A stretch of 64,000 nucleotides of DNA from an uncultured Pelagibacteraceae bacterium (GCA_902524345.1 CABZCX010000001.1:67001-131000); one strand, 5' to 3'; shown: positions 34,682 to 44,634, numbered from the stretch's first letter. Translations and numbers: made by a program. Notes: generated from the sequence alone by a model not told the origin.

Positions 34682-35568
34682 GTTGTTTTCTTAATTAATG
34701 GAACTAATTGGGATAATAAGACCCCACTTAATATGAAAAAACAACCAAGTAGATTATTAATTCCTAATATTTGATTTAAAAGAAACCAAGCAGCAATCGT
34801 TGCAAATACACCTTCCAAGGAAAAAATTATTGCTGCTGGTGCTGGTGTTATATTTCTTTGTGCATAAATTTGTAAAACAAATGCAAAACCGCCCGACAAA
34901 ATTCCAGCATATAAAATTGAATCCATTTCATTTAAAATATTTTCAATTACAAATTCTTCGGAAAATAAACCTATAATAAATGAAAATATAGCAACTAGTA
35001 GAGTTTGAATTGCTCCAATCGTTAATGGTAGATTGTACTTTTTAATAATCATACCAGTAAAAATAATATGTGTACTCCAAAATAAAGCTCCCAATATCAC
35101 AAGAGTGTCACCTAGTCTTACAGTTGCATCTTGAAAATTTGTTAATAAATATCCACCAATCAAACATAAAATTACTGATGGCCATACACTCCAATGTAAA
35201 AAATCTTTTTTAAAGATGAAAATAATTATGGGGACCATTGGCACATAAAAAATTGTAAAAAAAGCAGCATTTGCTACATCGGTGTAAAGCAACGCAACCT
35301 GTTGTAATGCTGAGCCTAAAAATAATGAGACTCCAATTAAAAGGGACAGAATAATGAATGTTTTCGTATCAAATCTAAATTCCTTTTTTAGTTTTTTTGC
35401 TTCAAACAATAATGCTAAAGGAATAATTGATAAAAAACCTACAAAAAATCTTACAGAATTAAAAGTGAATGGACCGATGTCATCCATACCTGTATCTTGT
35501 GCAATGAATGTAGTCCCCCAAATGAAAGTGCACAGTAATGCACTAAATAATGATAGAGTTTTTGACAT
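34678..35568 (-). CDS. DMT (EamA) family transporter
   Basis: Ten hydrophobic segments, FIWGTTFIAQ, SLEGVFATIAAWFLLNQILG. Confidence 0.88.
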   Translation of the reverse strand: MSKTLSLFSALLCTFIWGTTFIAQDTGMDDIGPFTFNSVRFFVGFLSIIPLALLFEAKKLKKEFRFDTKTFIILSLLIGVSLFLGSALQQVALLYTDVANAAFFTIFYVPMVPIIIFIFKKDFLHWSVWPSVILCLIGGYLLTNFQDATVRLGDTLVILGALFWSTHIIFTGMIIKKYNLPLTIGAIQTLLVAIFSFIIGLFSEEFVIENILNEMDSILYAGILSGGFAFVLQIYAQRNITPAPAAIIFSLEGVFATIAAWFLLNQILGINNLLGCFFILSGVLLSQLVPLIKKTT

Positions 35569-35573
35569 ATTTC

Positions 35574-36836
35574 TTATACAGCTAATTTATAAGCAAAATT
35601 TTTTCCAAGATTATCTTTCAAATCGTTGTTAAATCGAGCCGCTTCAGCTCCATCAATTATTCTATGGTCATATGATAAAGATAAAGGTAGTACTGTTCGT
35701 GTTATGAACTTTCCATCAATAAAAATTTGTTTTTTTTGAGATTTACCAACTCCTAGAATTGCGACTTCAGGGTAATTAATGATGGGTGTAAAAAAAGAAC
35801 CACCAATACCTCCTAGACTCGTTATAGTCATAGAACCACCAAATAATTCTTTTTTATCAATTTTAAGATTTCTGCATTGATCACTTAATTTTTTAAGTTC
35901 AGTACCTATTAAAGAGATGTTCTTGTTATCAGCATTTCTAAGTTTTGGTACCATAAGCCCATGCTTCGTATCCACAGCTATTCCAATGTGATAATACTTT
36001 TTTAGAGTCATTTTTCCTTTATCAATTTCATCAATGGATGAGTTAAAATTTGGAAATTTTTTAAGTGATGCAGTTAAAGCTTTGACAATAAAAGCTAAAG
36101 GAGTAATTTTTTTTTTTTCTCCAGTGTAAATATCTGTTAGAGAAGTTCTAAACTCCTCTAATTCAGTTATATCTGCTTCGTCATGATTGGTCACATGTGG
36201 AATATTGGACCAAGAATTCATAAGATATTTAGATGAAAGTTTTTTTACTCTTGGAATATCCTTTATTTCCGTTTTTCCAAATTCAGAGTGAGGATACTCT
36301 AGTTCTATCATTTCATCTTTTTTGAATTCTTTTTCAATATTTCTCTCAGGGGTTTTTGCAACAAATGACTTAACATCACTTTCAGTTACTCTTCCTAATC
36401 TTTCACTACCTTGAACTTTACTAATATCAACACCAAGTTCTCTAGCAAATTTTCTGACTTTTGGTGAGGCTGAAGTTTTTTTTGAAAAATCTTTTACGGT
36501 AATGTTTTTTGGTTTAACTTCTTTTTCAATTTCTATTTTGTTTTCTTTGATGTTTTCTTTTTTAGTTGATTGTATTACTTTAGTTTCTACGTTGTTGTCT
36601 TTTAATTCGATTTCTAAAATCTTACTACCCTCAGAAACCTTATCACCAATTTTTAGGTTTAATTCTGTAACTAGTCCGTCATGTAATGAGGGAATTTCAA
36701 CACTCGATTTATCACTTTCAATTGTGATTAAAGGATCATTTTTTTTAATCTCTTGACCTTTTTTAATTAAAATTTCAATAACCTCTACATCTTTGAATTC
36801 ACCAATGTTTGGAACTTTTATATCTTTTTTAGGCAT
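35574..36836 (-). CDS. aceF: dihydrolipoamide acetyltransferase (pyruvate dehydrogenase E2)
   Basis: N-terminal lipoyl domain (IESDKSSVEIPS), E3/E1-binding domain (SPKVRKFARELGVD), catalytic LSYDHRIIDGAEAARF; start moved to MPKKDIKVPN. Confidence 0.94.
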   Translation of the reverse strand: MPKKDIKVPNIGEFKDVEVIEILIKKGQEIKKNDPLITIESDKSSVEIPSLHDGLVTELNLKIGDKVSEGSKILEIELKDNNVETKVIQSTKKENIKENKIEIEKEVKPKNITVKDFSKKTSASPKVRKFARELGVDISKVQGSERLGRVTESDVKSFVAKTPERNIEKEFKKDEMIELEYPHSEFGKTEIKDIPRVKKLSSKYLMNSWSNIPHVTNHDEADITELEEFRTSLTDIYTGEKKKITPLAFIVKALTASLKKFPNFNSSIDEIDKGKMTLKKYYHIGIAVDTKHGLMVPKLRNADNKNISLIGTELKKLSDQCRNLKIDKKELFGGSMTITSLGGIGGSFFTPIINYPEVAILGVGKSQKKQIFIDGKFITRTVLPLSLSYDHRIIDGAEAARFNNDLKDNLGKNFAYKLAV

Positions 36837-36837
36837 T

Positions 36838-39800
36838 CTATAGTTTTGTTGGCATAGGTTTATCAGTATCAATCTTATACTTCTTAATTGCTTCTTTAGC
36901 ATATTTTGATGCAATAAGCTGTTCCTTAGCTAAAATGCTCAACCCATATGTTGTGATATGTTCCTTATCAACCTCAAAAAATTTTCTTAACTCTTTTCTT
37001 GTATCACTTCGTCCAAATCCATCTGTTCCTAGTGAATAAAAACTTTTGTTTACATAAGGTCTTATCTGATCAGAGTTCATTCTCATATAATCAGAGGCTG
37101 CTAAAATTGGCCCTTCAGCGTTACCTAAACATTTTTCTACATAACTTTTTTTAGGGTCTTTATCAGGGTTTAGAAGATTATATCTCTCTACTTCAAGACC
37201 GTCCCTTCTTAATTCGTTAAAGCTTGTTACGCTCCAAATCTCACTATCGATTTGATATTCATTTTGTAATATTTCTGCACCAGCTATCATTTCTCTTAAT
37301 ATTGTGCCAGATCCAAGAAATTGAATTTTAGTTTTTTTATACTTATTAAACTCCTTTATTTTGTACATTCCTTTTAAAATACCCTCCTCACATGAGTTAT
37401 CTTTTGGCATTTCTGGATGAGGATAATTTTCATTCATAGTTGTAATATAATAAAAAATATTTTCTTTTTTCTCATGCATTCTTCTTAAACCTTCTCGAAA
37501 AATGACTGCAAGCTCATAATGAAATGTTGGATCATATGATATGCAATTAGGAATAGTCGAAGCCATTAAATGACTATGACCATCCTGATGTTGCAAACCC
37601 TCTCCAGCAAGGGTTGTTCTTCCAGCAGTAGCTCCAATCAAAAATCCTCTAGACTGACTATCCGCACCTGCCCAAGCAAAATCCCCAATTCTCTGAAAGC
37701 CAAACATTGAGTAGAAAAGATAAATTGGGATCATTTCAATATCATGATTGGTATATGAAGTTCCAGCAGCTATCCACGATGACATTGCTCCAGCTTCATT
37801 AATTCCTTCTTCTAAAACTTGACCGCTCTTTTCCTCTTTATACGAACTTAGTTGAGCAGAGTCCTCTGGCTCATATTTTTGACCCTCATGTGCGTAAATT
37901 CCTATCTTTTGAAAAAATCCTTCCATTCCAAAAGTTCTTGCTTCATCAGGAATGATTGGGACCAGTCTTGATGCAACATTTTTGTCTCTCAAAAGATTTG
38001 TCAACATTCTAACTAGTGCCATTGTGGTCGACATTTCTTTTTCACCTGTTGAAACTTTCATATTAGCGAAAATGTCTTTTGGAGGTGCTTTAATAGGTTT
38101 TGCATAAGCAGTTCTCTCAGGAATAAAGCCACCCAACTGAAGCCGTCTCTCTTTAATATATCTTATTTCAGGAGAATTTTGATCTGGTTTATAATATTCG
38201 ATATTTTTGACCTGTTTGTCTGTTAATGGAACATCGAATCTATCTCTATAATACATTAGGTCTTCAACATCTAACTTTTTGGTCTGATGAGTTGTATTTA
38301 CGCTCTCACCACTTTTACCCATGCCATAACCCTTTATGGTCTTAGCAATTACTACAGTGGGACTACCGACATTTTTAGATGCTTTATCATATGCTGCAAA
38401 AACTTTATGAGGATCATGCCCACCTCTATTTAATCTCCAAATATCCCTATCTGAAAGACTTGAGACAAGTTCCGAAGTTTCTGGATATTTTCCAAAAAAT
38501 TTTTCTCTAACGTAAGCTCCATCTCTTGCTTTCATTGCTTGATATTCTCCATCAACTGTTTCATTCATTGTCTTAATAAGATGGCCTGTTTTGTCATTCG
38601 CTAACAGTGAATCCCAATAAGAACCCCAAATTACTTTAATAACATTCCATCCGGCTCCTCTAAAAATTCCCTCTAATTCTTGTATAATTTTTCCATTACC
38701 TCGCACTGGACCGTCTAATCTTTGAAGGTTACAATTTATAACAAATATTAGATTATCTAAATTTTCCCTAGCTGCTAAACCAATTGCTCCTAAAGACTCT
38801 GGCTCATCCATTTCGCCATCACCTAAAAATGACCAAACTTTTCTACCCTCATCCTTAATCAGGCCTCTATTGATCAAGTATTTCATATATCTTGCTTGAT
38901 AAATCGCTAACATTGGTCCTAAACCCATTGAGACTGTTGGAAATTGCCAAAAGTTTGGCATTAACCAAGGATGTGGATATGAAGATAAACCGCCAGGCTT
39001 AACTTCCTGTCTAAAACTGTCCAATTGTTTTTCATTAAGCCTTCCTTCAAGGAATGCTCTAGCATACATACCAGGTGCACTATGACCTTGAAAATAAATA
39101 AGATCTCCACCGAATTTATTATTTTTAGCTCTCCAAAAATGATTCATTCCAACATCATATAAAGTTGCTGCAGATGCAAAAGTTCCAATATGACCTCCAA
39201 GTTCAGGAAATTTTTTATTTGCTCTTACTACCATTGCAGCAGCATTCCATCTAATTAATGACCTAATCCTTCTTTCTATATTCTGATCACCATTTGATTT
39301 CTTCTCCTCACTCACAGGAATAGTATTTATATAAGGGGTATTTTGCGTGTATGGAATATTAGCACCCTCCATATAAGCTTTATTAATTAATTCCTTAATC
39401 AAATAGTGAGCTCTTTGATTACCATCTTTTTCGATGACATCTGATAGAGAGTCTATCCATTCAAGTGTCTCTAAAGGATCAATATCACCCTCATTTACAA
39501 CTTCAATTTTGCTAGGTTTTTCTTTCTCTAATTCTGGAATTTGCTTTTCTTGTTCTTTATTTTTCTTTAAAGAATTTTCCGCCTCTAAAATTAAATTTTC
39601 AGTATTTTTTGGAACCTCTTCTAATTTAGACAATTTTTTACTAGGGCTTGATATATTGAGAAGCAAATCCCCTTTTGAAACTTTATCACCAACTTTTACC
39701 TCAATGTTTTCAACTTTCCCTGAAAAAGTTGATGGAATTTCAACACTAGATTTGTCACTTTCAATAGTGACCACTGGATCATTTATTTTAATTTCTTGAC

Positions 39801-39876
39801 CCTCTGCAACAAGTAATTCAATTACCTCAACATTTTCAAAATCGCCAATATCAGGAACTAATAATTTTTCAGTCAT
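36838..39876 (-). CDS. aceE: pyruvate dehydrogenase E1, homodimeric AceE type, with N-terminal lipoyl domain
   Basis: Residues ~1-80 lipoyl domain (LLVPDIGDFENVEVIELLVAEGQ...IESDKSSVEIPSTFSGKV); remainder AceE (HFWRAKNNKFGGDLIYFQGHSAPGMYARAFLEGRL, FLGDGEMDEPES). Confidence 0.95.
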   Translation of the reverse strand: MTEKLLVPDIGDFENVEVIELLVAEGQEIKINDPVVTIESDKSSVEIPSTFSGKVENIEVKVGDKVSKGDLLLNISSPSKKLSKLEEVPKNTENLILEAENSLKKNKEQEKQIPELEKEKPSKIEVVNEGDIDPLETLEWIDSLSDVIEKDGNQRAHYLIKELINKAYMEGANIPYTQNTPYINTIPVSEEKKSNGDQNIERRIRSLIRWNAAAMVVRANKKFPELGGHIGTFASAATLYDVGMNHFWRAKNNKFGGDLIYFQGHSAPGMYARAFLEGRLNEKQLDSFRQEVKPGGLSSYPHPWLMPNFWQFPTVSMGLGPMLAIYQARYMKYLINRGLIKDEGRKVWSFLGDGEMDEPESLGAIGLAARENLDNLIFVINCNLQRLDGPVRGNGKIIQELEGIFRGAGWNVIKVIWGSYWDSLLANDKTGHLIKTMNETVDGEYQAMKARDGAYVREKFFGKYPETSELVSSLSDRDIWRLNRGGHDPHKVFAAYDKASKNVGSPTVVIAKTIKGYGMGKSGESVNTTHQTKKLDVEDLMYYRDRFDVPLTDKQVKNIEYYKPDQNSPEIRYIKERRLQLGGFIPERTAYAKPIKAPPKDIFANMKVSTGEKEMSTTMALVRMLTNLLRDKNVASRLVPIIPDEARTFGMEGFFQKIGIYAHEGQKYEPEDSAQLSSYKEEKSGQVLEEGINEAGAMSSWIAAGTSYTNHDIEMIPIYLFYSMFGFQRIGDFAWAGADSQSRGFLIGATAGRTTLAGEGLQHQDGHSHLMASTIPNCISYDPTFHYELAVIFREGLRRMHEKKENIFYYITTMNENYPHPEMPKDNSCEEGILKGMYKIKEFNKYKKTKIQFLGSGTILREMIAGAEILQNEYQIDSEIWSVTSFNELRRDGLEVERYNLLNPDKDPKKSYVEKCLGNAEGPILAASDYMRMNSDQIRPYVNKSFYSLGTDGFGRSDTRKELRKFFEVDKEHITTYGLSILAKEQLIASKYAKEAIKKYKIDTDKPMPTKL

Positions 39877-39970
39877 TTTTATGTTTTATACACTATAAAA
39901 ATATAGTTAATTGCAAATTTTAACACATTCTGTCCTATTTTTTGACACTCTTTTACTCTTAAATGCAAAA

Positions 39971-40087
39971 ATGATTAAAAAGATACTAAAATTACTTGTT
40001 CATTCAAATTATAATACACACGTAGACGCTAAAATGTGGATACAAAAAATATTACTAGAAGGGAAGTACGGAAAAATAAATTCCTAA
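39971..40087 (+). CDS. 38-aa small ORF (MIKKILKLLVHSNYNTHVDAKMWIQKILLEGKYGKINS)
   Basis: ATG..TAA read by hand; stop shares CTAA with stop of convergent thiolase (4-bp overlap), a pattern repeated at other gene pairs here. Confidence 0.4.
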   Translation: MIKKILKLLVHSNYNTHVDAKMWIQKILLEGKYGKINS

Positions 40088-41259
40088 ATTCTTTCAACAC
40101 ATAAAGCTATACCCATTCCACCTCCAATACAGAGAGTCGCGCAACCCTTGCTTTTTTTTTGTCTCTTCATTTCATGTACTAAAGTTACAAGTATTCTTGC
40201 TCCTGATGCACCAATAGGATGACCTAGCGCGATTGCACCACCATTTACATTAACTTTATTTGGGTCAACACCAAGCTCACGAATTACAGCTATGCTTTGA
40301 GCTGCAAAAGCTTCATTGATTTCAAATAAATCAACCTCATCTAAATTCCATCCAGCTATATTAATTGCCTTGCGAACAGCTTCTATTGGTCCTAGACCCA
40401 TTAAAGTTGGATCTACTCCAACTGATGCCCATGACACTATTTTTGCAAGTGGAATGATAGATTTTTTTTCTGCTTCTTCAATAGTGGTTAAAAATAAAGC
40501 TGCAGCACCATCATTTATACCAGAAGAGTTTCCAGGTGTGACTGTCCCATTTTCTTTAAAAACTGTTTTAAGTTTTTCTAGATCAGAAATTTTTAAACCT
40601 ATTCGTGGATGCTCATCTAACTTTAATAGGTTATTACCTTGATTAATCTTAACTAACTCATTATCAAATTTGTTATTTTTGATTGCTTCTTCTGTTTTTT
40701 TTTGAGAATTTAAAGCAAACTCATCTTGTTCCTTTTTAGATATGTCAAATTTTTTTGCAATATTTTCTGCTGTAACGCCCATGTGATAATTATTAAAAGC
40801 ATCCATTAATCCATCATTAATCATTGTATCTGTTAGTTTATCCTCTGAAATTTTTCTTTCATCTCTAAAAAAAATTGAATGTGGTGCTATTGACATATTC
40901 TCTTGTCCCCCAGAAATAACATTTAATGACTCTCCCAATTTGATAGATTGATATCCCGATATTACTGCTCTTAATCCAGACCCACAAACTTGATTAATTA
41001 TATGTGCTGGTTTTGAAATTGGTATTCCGGCATTTATTGCAGCTTGTCTTGCAGGGTTCTGTCCAGCCCCAGCAGTCAATACTTGGCCCATTATTACTTC
41101 ATCTACCTCATCTGGACTAAATTTAGTTAGTTTTAAAGATTCTTTGATCACTAAAGATCCAAGCTGATCAGATCTCATTTTTTTTAATGAGCCTCTATAA
41201 GATCCTATAGGTGTCCTAACAGCACTAACAATCACCACTTCTTTTGATTTATCTGTCAT
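40084..41259 (-). CDS. acetyl-CoA C-acetyltransferase (thiolase)
   Basis: INQVCGSGLRAV, NVNGGAIALGHPIGASGARI, LCIGGGMGIAL. Confidence 0.94.
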   Translation of the reverse strand: MTDKSKEVVIVSAVRTPIGSYRGSLKKMRSDQLGSLVIKESLKLTKFSPDEVDEVIMGQVLTAGAGQNPARQAAINAGIPISKPAHIINQVCGSGLRAVISGYQSIKLGESLNVISGGQENMSIAPHSIFFRDERKISEDKLTDTMINDGLMDAFNNYHMGVTAENIAKKFDISKKEQDEFALNSQKKTEEAIKNNKFDNELVKINQGNNLLKLDEHPRIGLKISDLEKLKTVFKENGTVTPGNSSGINDGAAALFLTTIEEAEKKSIIPLAKIVSWASVGVDPTLMGLGPIEAVRKAINIAGWNLDEVDLFEINEAFAAQSIAVIRELGVDPNKVNVNGGAIALGHPIGASGARILVTLVHEMKRQKKSKGCATLCIGGGMGIALCVERI

Positions 41260-41331
41260 TCATTTTTAAATTTATCTTATAATTAAAATATACTAAAAAT
41301 TAATATAATGTATTTAAATAAAATTATAAAT

Positions 41332-41408
41332 GCGCCTGTAGCTCAACTGGATAGAGCGCTTGGCTACGGACCAGGAGGTTCTGGGTTCGACTCCTAGCAG
41401 GCGCACCA
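41332..41408 (+). tRNA. tRNA-Arg (anticodon ACG), CCA encoded
   Basis: GCGCCTGTAGCTCAACTGGATAGAGCGCTTGGCTACGGACCAGGAGGTTCTGGGTTCGACTCCTAGCAGGCGCACCA. Confidence 0.97.
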
Positions 41409-41418
41409 AAAAATATAA

Positions 41419-41517
41419 ATGTTTGATTGGCTCCTTAAATCTTCCCTGCAAATGTCTGTAATTTATTTTTTTATAATAATCTTTATTATTTTATTAATTT
41501 TAACTTTTATATTATAA
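41419..41517 (+). CDS. 32-aa putative single-pass membrane microprotein (MFDWLLKSSLQMSVIYFFIIIFIILLILTFIL)
   Basis: Read by hand; ATG 10 bp after tRNA-Arg, TAA 7 bp before thioesterase ATG; strong TM helix but AT-rich. Confidence 0.35.
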   Translation: MFDWLLKSSLQMSVIYFFIIIFIILLILTFIL

Positions 41518-41524
41518 AAATTCT

Positions 41525-41938
41525 ATGACAGGTAAATTTGAGCAAATTAGTCTAAAATCAGGATTTATGAAACACAATGGTGGGGTTTTATTTAGACAAA
41601 TTTCTGAAAATCATTATGAGTTTAAATCTACAATAACAAAAAACCATCTAAATTCAGCTGGTATCACTCACGGTGGTTACCTTGCGGCTTTAATTGATGC
41701 TGGTTCTGGTTCAGCCGCTCACAGATCAGCTAAACCTTCACCATGTGTAACAATTTCATTGGACTTAAAATTTATTGGTACATCTAAAGTTGGAGATGAA
41801 ATTATAGGTCATGTTAAAATTTTAAAAAAAACCAAAACACTCGTATTTTTATTTTGTGAGCTTAAGTGTAACGATGAAATAATTACTGCCGCAAACGGTA
41901 TTTGGAAAATCTTAAAAAATAAACCTATTAATATTTAG
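41525..41938 (+). CDS. PaaI-family (hotdog) thioesterase
   Basis: HLNSAGITHGGYLAALIDAGSGSAAH, VTISLDLKFIG. Confidence 0.87.
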   Translation: MTGKFEQISLKSGFMKHNGGVLFRQISENHYEFKSTITKNHLNSAGITHGGYLAALIDAGSGSAAHRSAKPSPCVTISLDLKFIGTSKVGDEIIGHVKILKKTKTLVFLFCELKCNDEIITAANGIWKILKNKPINI

Positions 41939-42020
41939 TATGTATTTGGCTAATTAGTTAAAGATGAAATACAACTGAAGAATAAAATATTAATTGTTAT
42001 ATAAATTTTATATATGTGCT

Positions 42021-42040
42021 AAAATAAATTTGTTTATTTT
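42021..42040. repeat. AT-only inverted repeat AAAATAAA-TTTG-TTTATTTT
   Basis: Perfect 8-bp arms between thioesterase and helicase genes; possible weak terminator. Confidence 0.35.
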
Positions 42041-42147
42041 TGAAATGAGAACTTTTTAACTTCCGATTCGGTCTTGTTTTAGTCTATTTTTGTTCTTTAG
42101 CACTAACAATATCTGGTAGGTTAAAAAAAAAGTACACCAAACATAGA

Positions 42148-44631
42148 ATGAGTAAAAATAAAATATCAGCAATTCTAGGTCCAACCAATACTGGAAAAAC
42201 GCACCTTGCAATAGAGACAATGTTATCTTTTGAAAGTGGAATGATTGGTTTTCCACTAAGGTTGTTAGCACGTGAGGTTTACGACAAATTATTAAAAAAA
42301 CTAAACTCAGACAAGGTTGCATTAATAACTGGTGAGGAAAAAATTATCCCAACAAATGCCAAATATTTTTTATGCACTGTTGAATCTATGCCAATTGATA
42401 AACAATTAGATTTTGTTGCTGTTGATGAAATTCAAATGTGCTCAGATCATGAACGAGGTCATATTTTTACGGATAGACTTTTAAATATGAGAGGTGAGAA
42501 ATTAACAATGTTTATGGGTTCAAATACAATTAAGAGTATTATTACTAAACTAGATGATGATATCGAATTTATTAATAGAAATCGTTTGTCAAAACTTTCT
42601 TATTCTGGTCATAAAAAAATTTCAAGAATTGATCGAAAAACTGCTATAATTGCATTTTCTGCGGAAGAGGTTTACGCAATAGCTGAACTTATCAGAAGAC
42701 AGAAAGGAGGGGCATCAATCGTTATGGGGTCTCTCAGTCCAAAAACTAGAAATGCTCAAGTTGAATTATATCAATCTGGAGATGTTGATTTTTTAGTTGC
42801 GACTGATGCAATTGGAATGGGTATAAATATGGATCTCAATCATGTGTATTTTTCAAATTTGAAAAAATTTGATGGGAAAAAATTGAGAAGATTGAATTTA
42901 TCTGAAATTGGTCAAATTGCTGGTAGAGCAGGAAGATATATGAATGATGGTAGCTTTGGGATAACAGGTCAATGTGGAACAATTAGTCCTGAGGATGTTG
43001 AATTACTCGAAAATCATAAATTTGAGGAAATTAGCTACTTATTTTGGAGAAATTCAAATTTGAATTTTCATAGCTCCTCTTTATTAATAAAATCATTAGA
43101 TGAAAAACCTCATAAAGACTGGTTAAGAAAAATATATGAATGTGAGGATGAAAAAGCTTTAAAGTTTTTTTTAAAAGACAAAAATTTCGAAAATATCAAG
43201 AACAATCAAGCAAAATTAAAACTTTTATGGGAATGTTGTCAAATACCTGATTTTGTAAAAAAAACTTATGGCAATCATTATGAGGTAATTGGAAATGTTT
43301 TCAAATATTTAAGCAGTGAAAAAGGCAAAATTTCTAACGATTATATGCGATTACAGCTGATGAAACTTGATAAATTGGAGGGGAATGTTGATTCTTTATC
43401 AAATAGAATTGCAAATGTAAGAACTTGGTCATATGTTTCAAACAAAAATAATTGGGTAGAGAATCATAACTATTGGATAGAAAAAACTAAGTTATTAGAG
43501 GATAGACTTTCAGACAGATTACATGAGGAACTTACAAAAACTTTTATTGATAAACGTGCAAGTATTCTTGCAAGAGGTTTAAAGCAGGATATGGAGTTTA
43601 ATACGCAAATTTTAGAAAATAATGATGTAATAATCGACAATCAATTTATCGGTAAAATTAATGGTCTCAAACTAGAATTGGATTTAAAAAAAGGAGCCTT
43701 AGAAACGGACATAAAATCTCTTAAAAAAGCTGCCAGACAATCTGTTGGCCCTGAACTCGAAAAAAGAGTTAAGATTATAATTGATAATGGTCTTATTGAA
43801 CTTAAGGATGATTCTAAAATTTATTGGGAAAACTCTGCGATCGGAAGATTGACTGCTGGTAAAGATTATCTAAATCCCAATTTAGAATTAATAGTTGATG
43901 ATATTTTAGAACAAAATCAAAAGCAAAAATTATCAGATTTTATTAATAAATGGTTAAAAAATAGAATTGGCACGGTTTTAAAAAGTTTAATTGATTTAAA
44001 AAATATAAAAGAAAAAAATCCATCCACAAAAGCTTTAGCATATCAACTTTATGAAAATAATGGTGTAATTAAAAGAGAAAAAGTTTCTGAATATTTGGAT
44101 AAGCTAGATCAAAATGAAAGAAAAACTTTACGCAATATAGGAGTCAAATTTGGAAGATATCATGTGTTTTTGTTTAAATTAATAAAACCTGATGCAGTTT
44201 CCTTAAGGACGCTATTATGGAAAAATTATCATCAAAAATATTTCAATTTAAGACCTCCAACATTTGGTTTGAACTTTTTAAACAATAAGGATTTCAAAAA
44301 TAAAAATTTCATGCTGTTATGTGGATTTGAAAAATTTGATACCTTTTTTGTTAGAATTGATATTCTTGAGAGATTATTTATACAAATATTGAATTCCGAC
44401 AATCAAGAAAAAGAAAAGATGATCAAAATGGTCCCAGAGATGATTAATCTACTAGGCTGTAGTAGAGAAAATTTTAAAAAGTTAATTAGTATGATGAATT
44501 ATAAAGTTTTAGAAATAAATAACGACCTTTTTTTCAAATATAATCCCCCTAAAAAAAACAAAAAAGTTTTTTTAAAAAAACCTAATAAAGAAAGCCCTTT
44601 TATGGTTCTTAAAAATCTTAATTTGAGCTGA
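42148..44631 (+). CDS. Suv3-like DExH RNA helicase
   Basis: LGPTNTGKTHLAIE (Walker A), AVDEIQM, ATDAIGMGINMDL, EIGQIAGRAGR. Confidence 0.9.
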   Translation: MSKNKISAILGPTNTGKTHLAIETMLSFESGMIGFPLRLLAREVYDKLLKKLNSDKVALITGEEKIIPTNAKYFLCTVESMPIDKQLDFVAVDEIQMCSDHERGHIFTDRLLNMRGEKLTMFMGSNTIKSIITKLDDDIEFINRNRLSKLSYSGHKKISRIDRKTAIIAFSAEEVYAIAELIRRQKGGASIVMGSLSPKTRNAQVELYQSGDVDFLVATDAIGMGINMDLNHVYFSNLKKFDGKKLRRLNLSEIGQIAGRAGRYMNDGSFGITGQCGTISPEDVELLENHKFEEISYLFWRNSNLNFHSSSLLIKSLDEKPHKDWLRKIYECEDEKALKFFLKDKNFENIKNNQAKLKLLWECCQIPDFVKKTYGNHYEVIGNVFKYLSSEKGKISNDYMRLQLMKLDKLEGNVDSLSNRIANVRTWSYVSNKNNWVENHNYWIEKTKLLEDRLSDRLHEELTKTFIDKRASILARGLKQDMEFNTQILENNDVIIDNQFIGKINGLKLELDLKKGALETDIKSLKKAARQSVGPELEKRVKIIIDNGLIELKDDSKIYWENSAIGRLTAGKDYLNPNLELIVDDILEQNQKQKLSDFINKWLKNRIGTVLKSLIDLKNIKEKNPSTKALAYQLYENNGVIKREKVSEYLDKLDQNERKTLRNIGVKFGRYHVFLFKLIKPDAVSLRTLLWKNYHQKYFNLRPPTFGLNFLNNKDFKNKNFMLLCGFEKFDTFFVRIDILERLFIQILNSDNQEKEKMIKMVPEMINLLGCSRENFKKLISMMNYKVLEINNDLFFKYNPPKKNKKVFLKKPNKESPFMVLKNLNLS

Positions 44632-44634
44632 TAG

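Noticed and set aside
36837-36914. 26-aa N-terminal extension of the aceF ORF, and likewise the ORF-track starts of aroK, acyl-CoA synthetase, tlpA and ubiE
   Set aside because: The extensions overlap upstream genes or a tRNA and fall outside the domain; internal ATGs give canonical N-termini.
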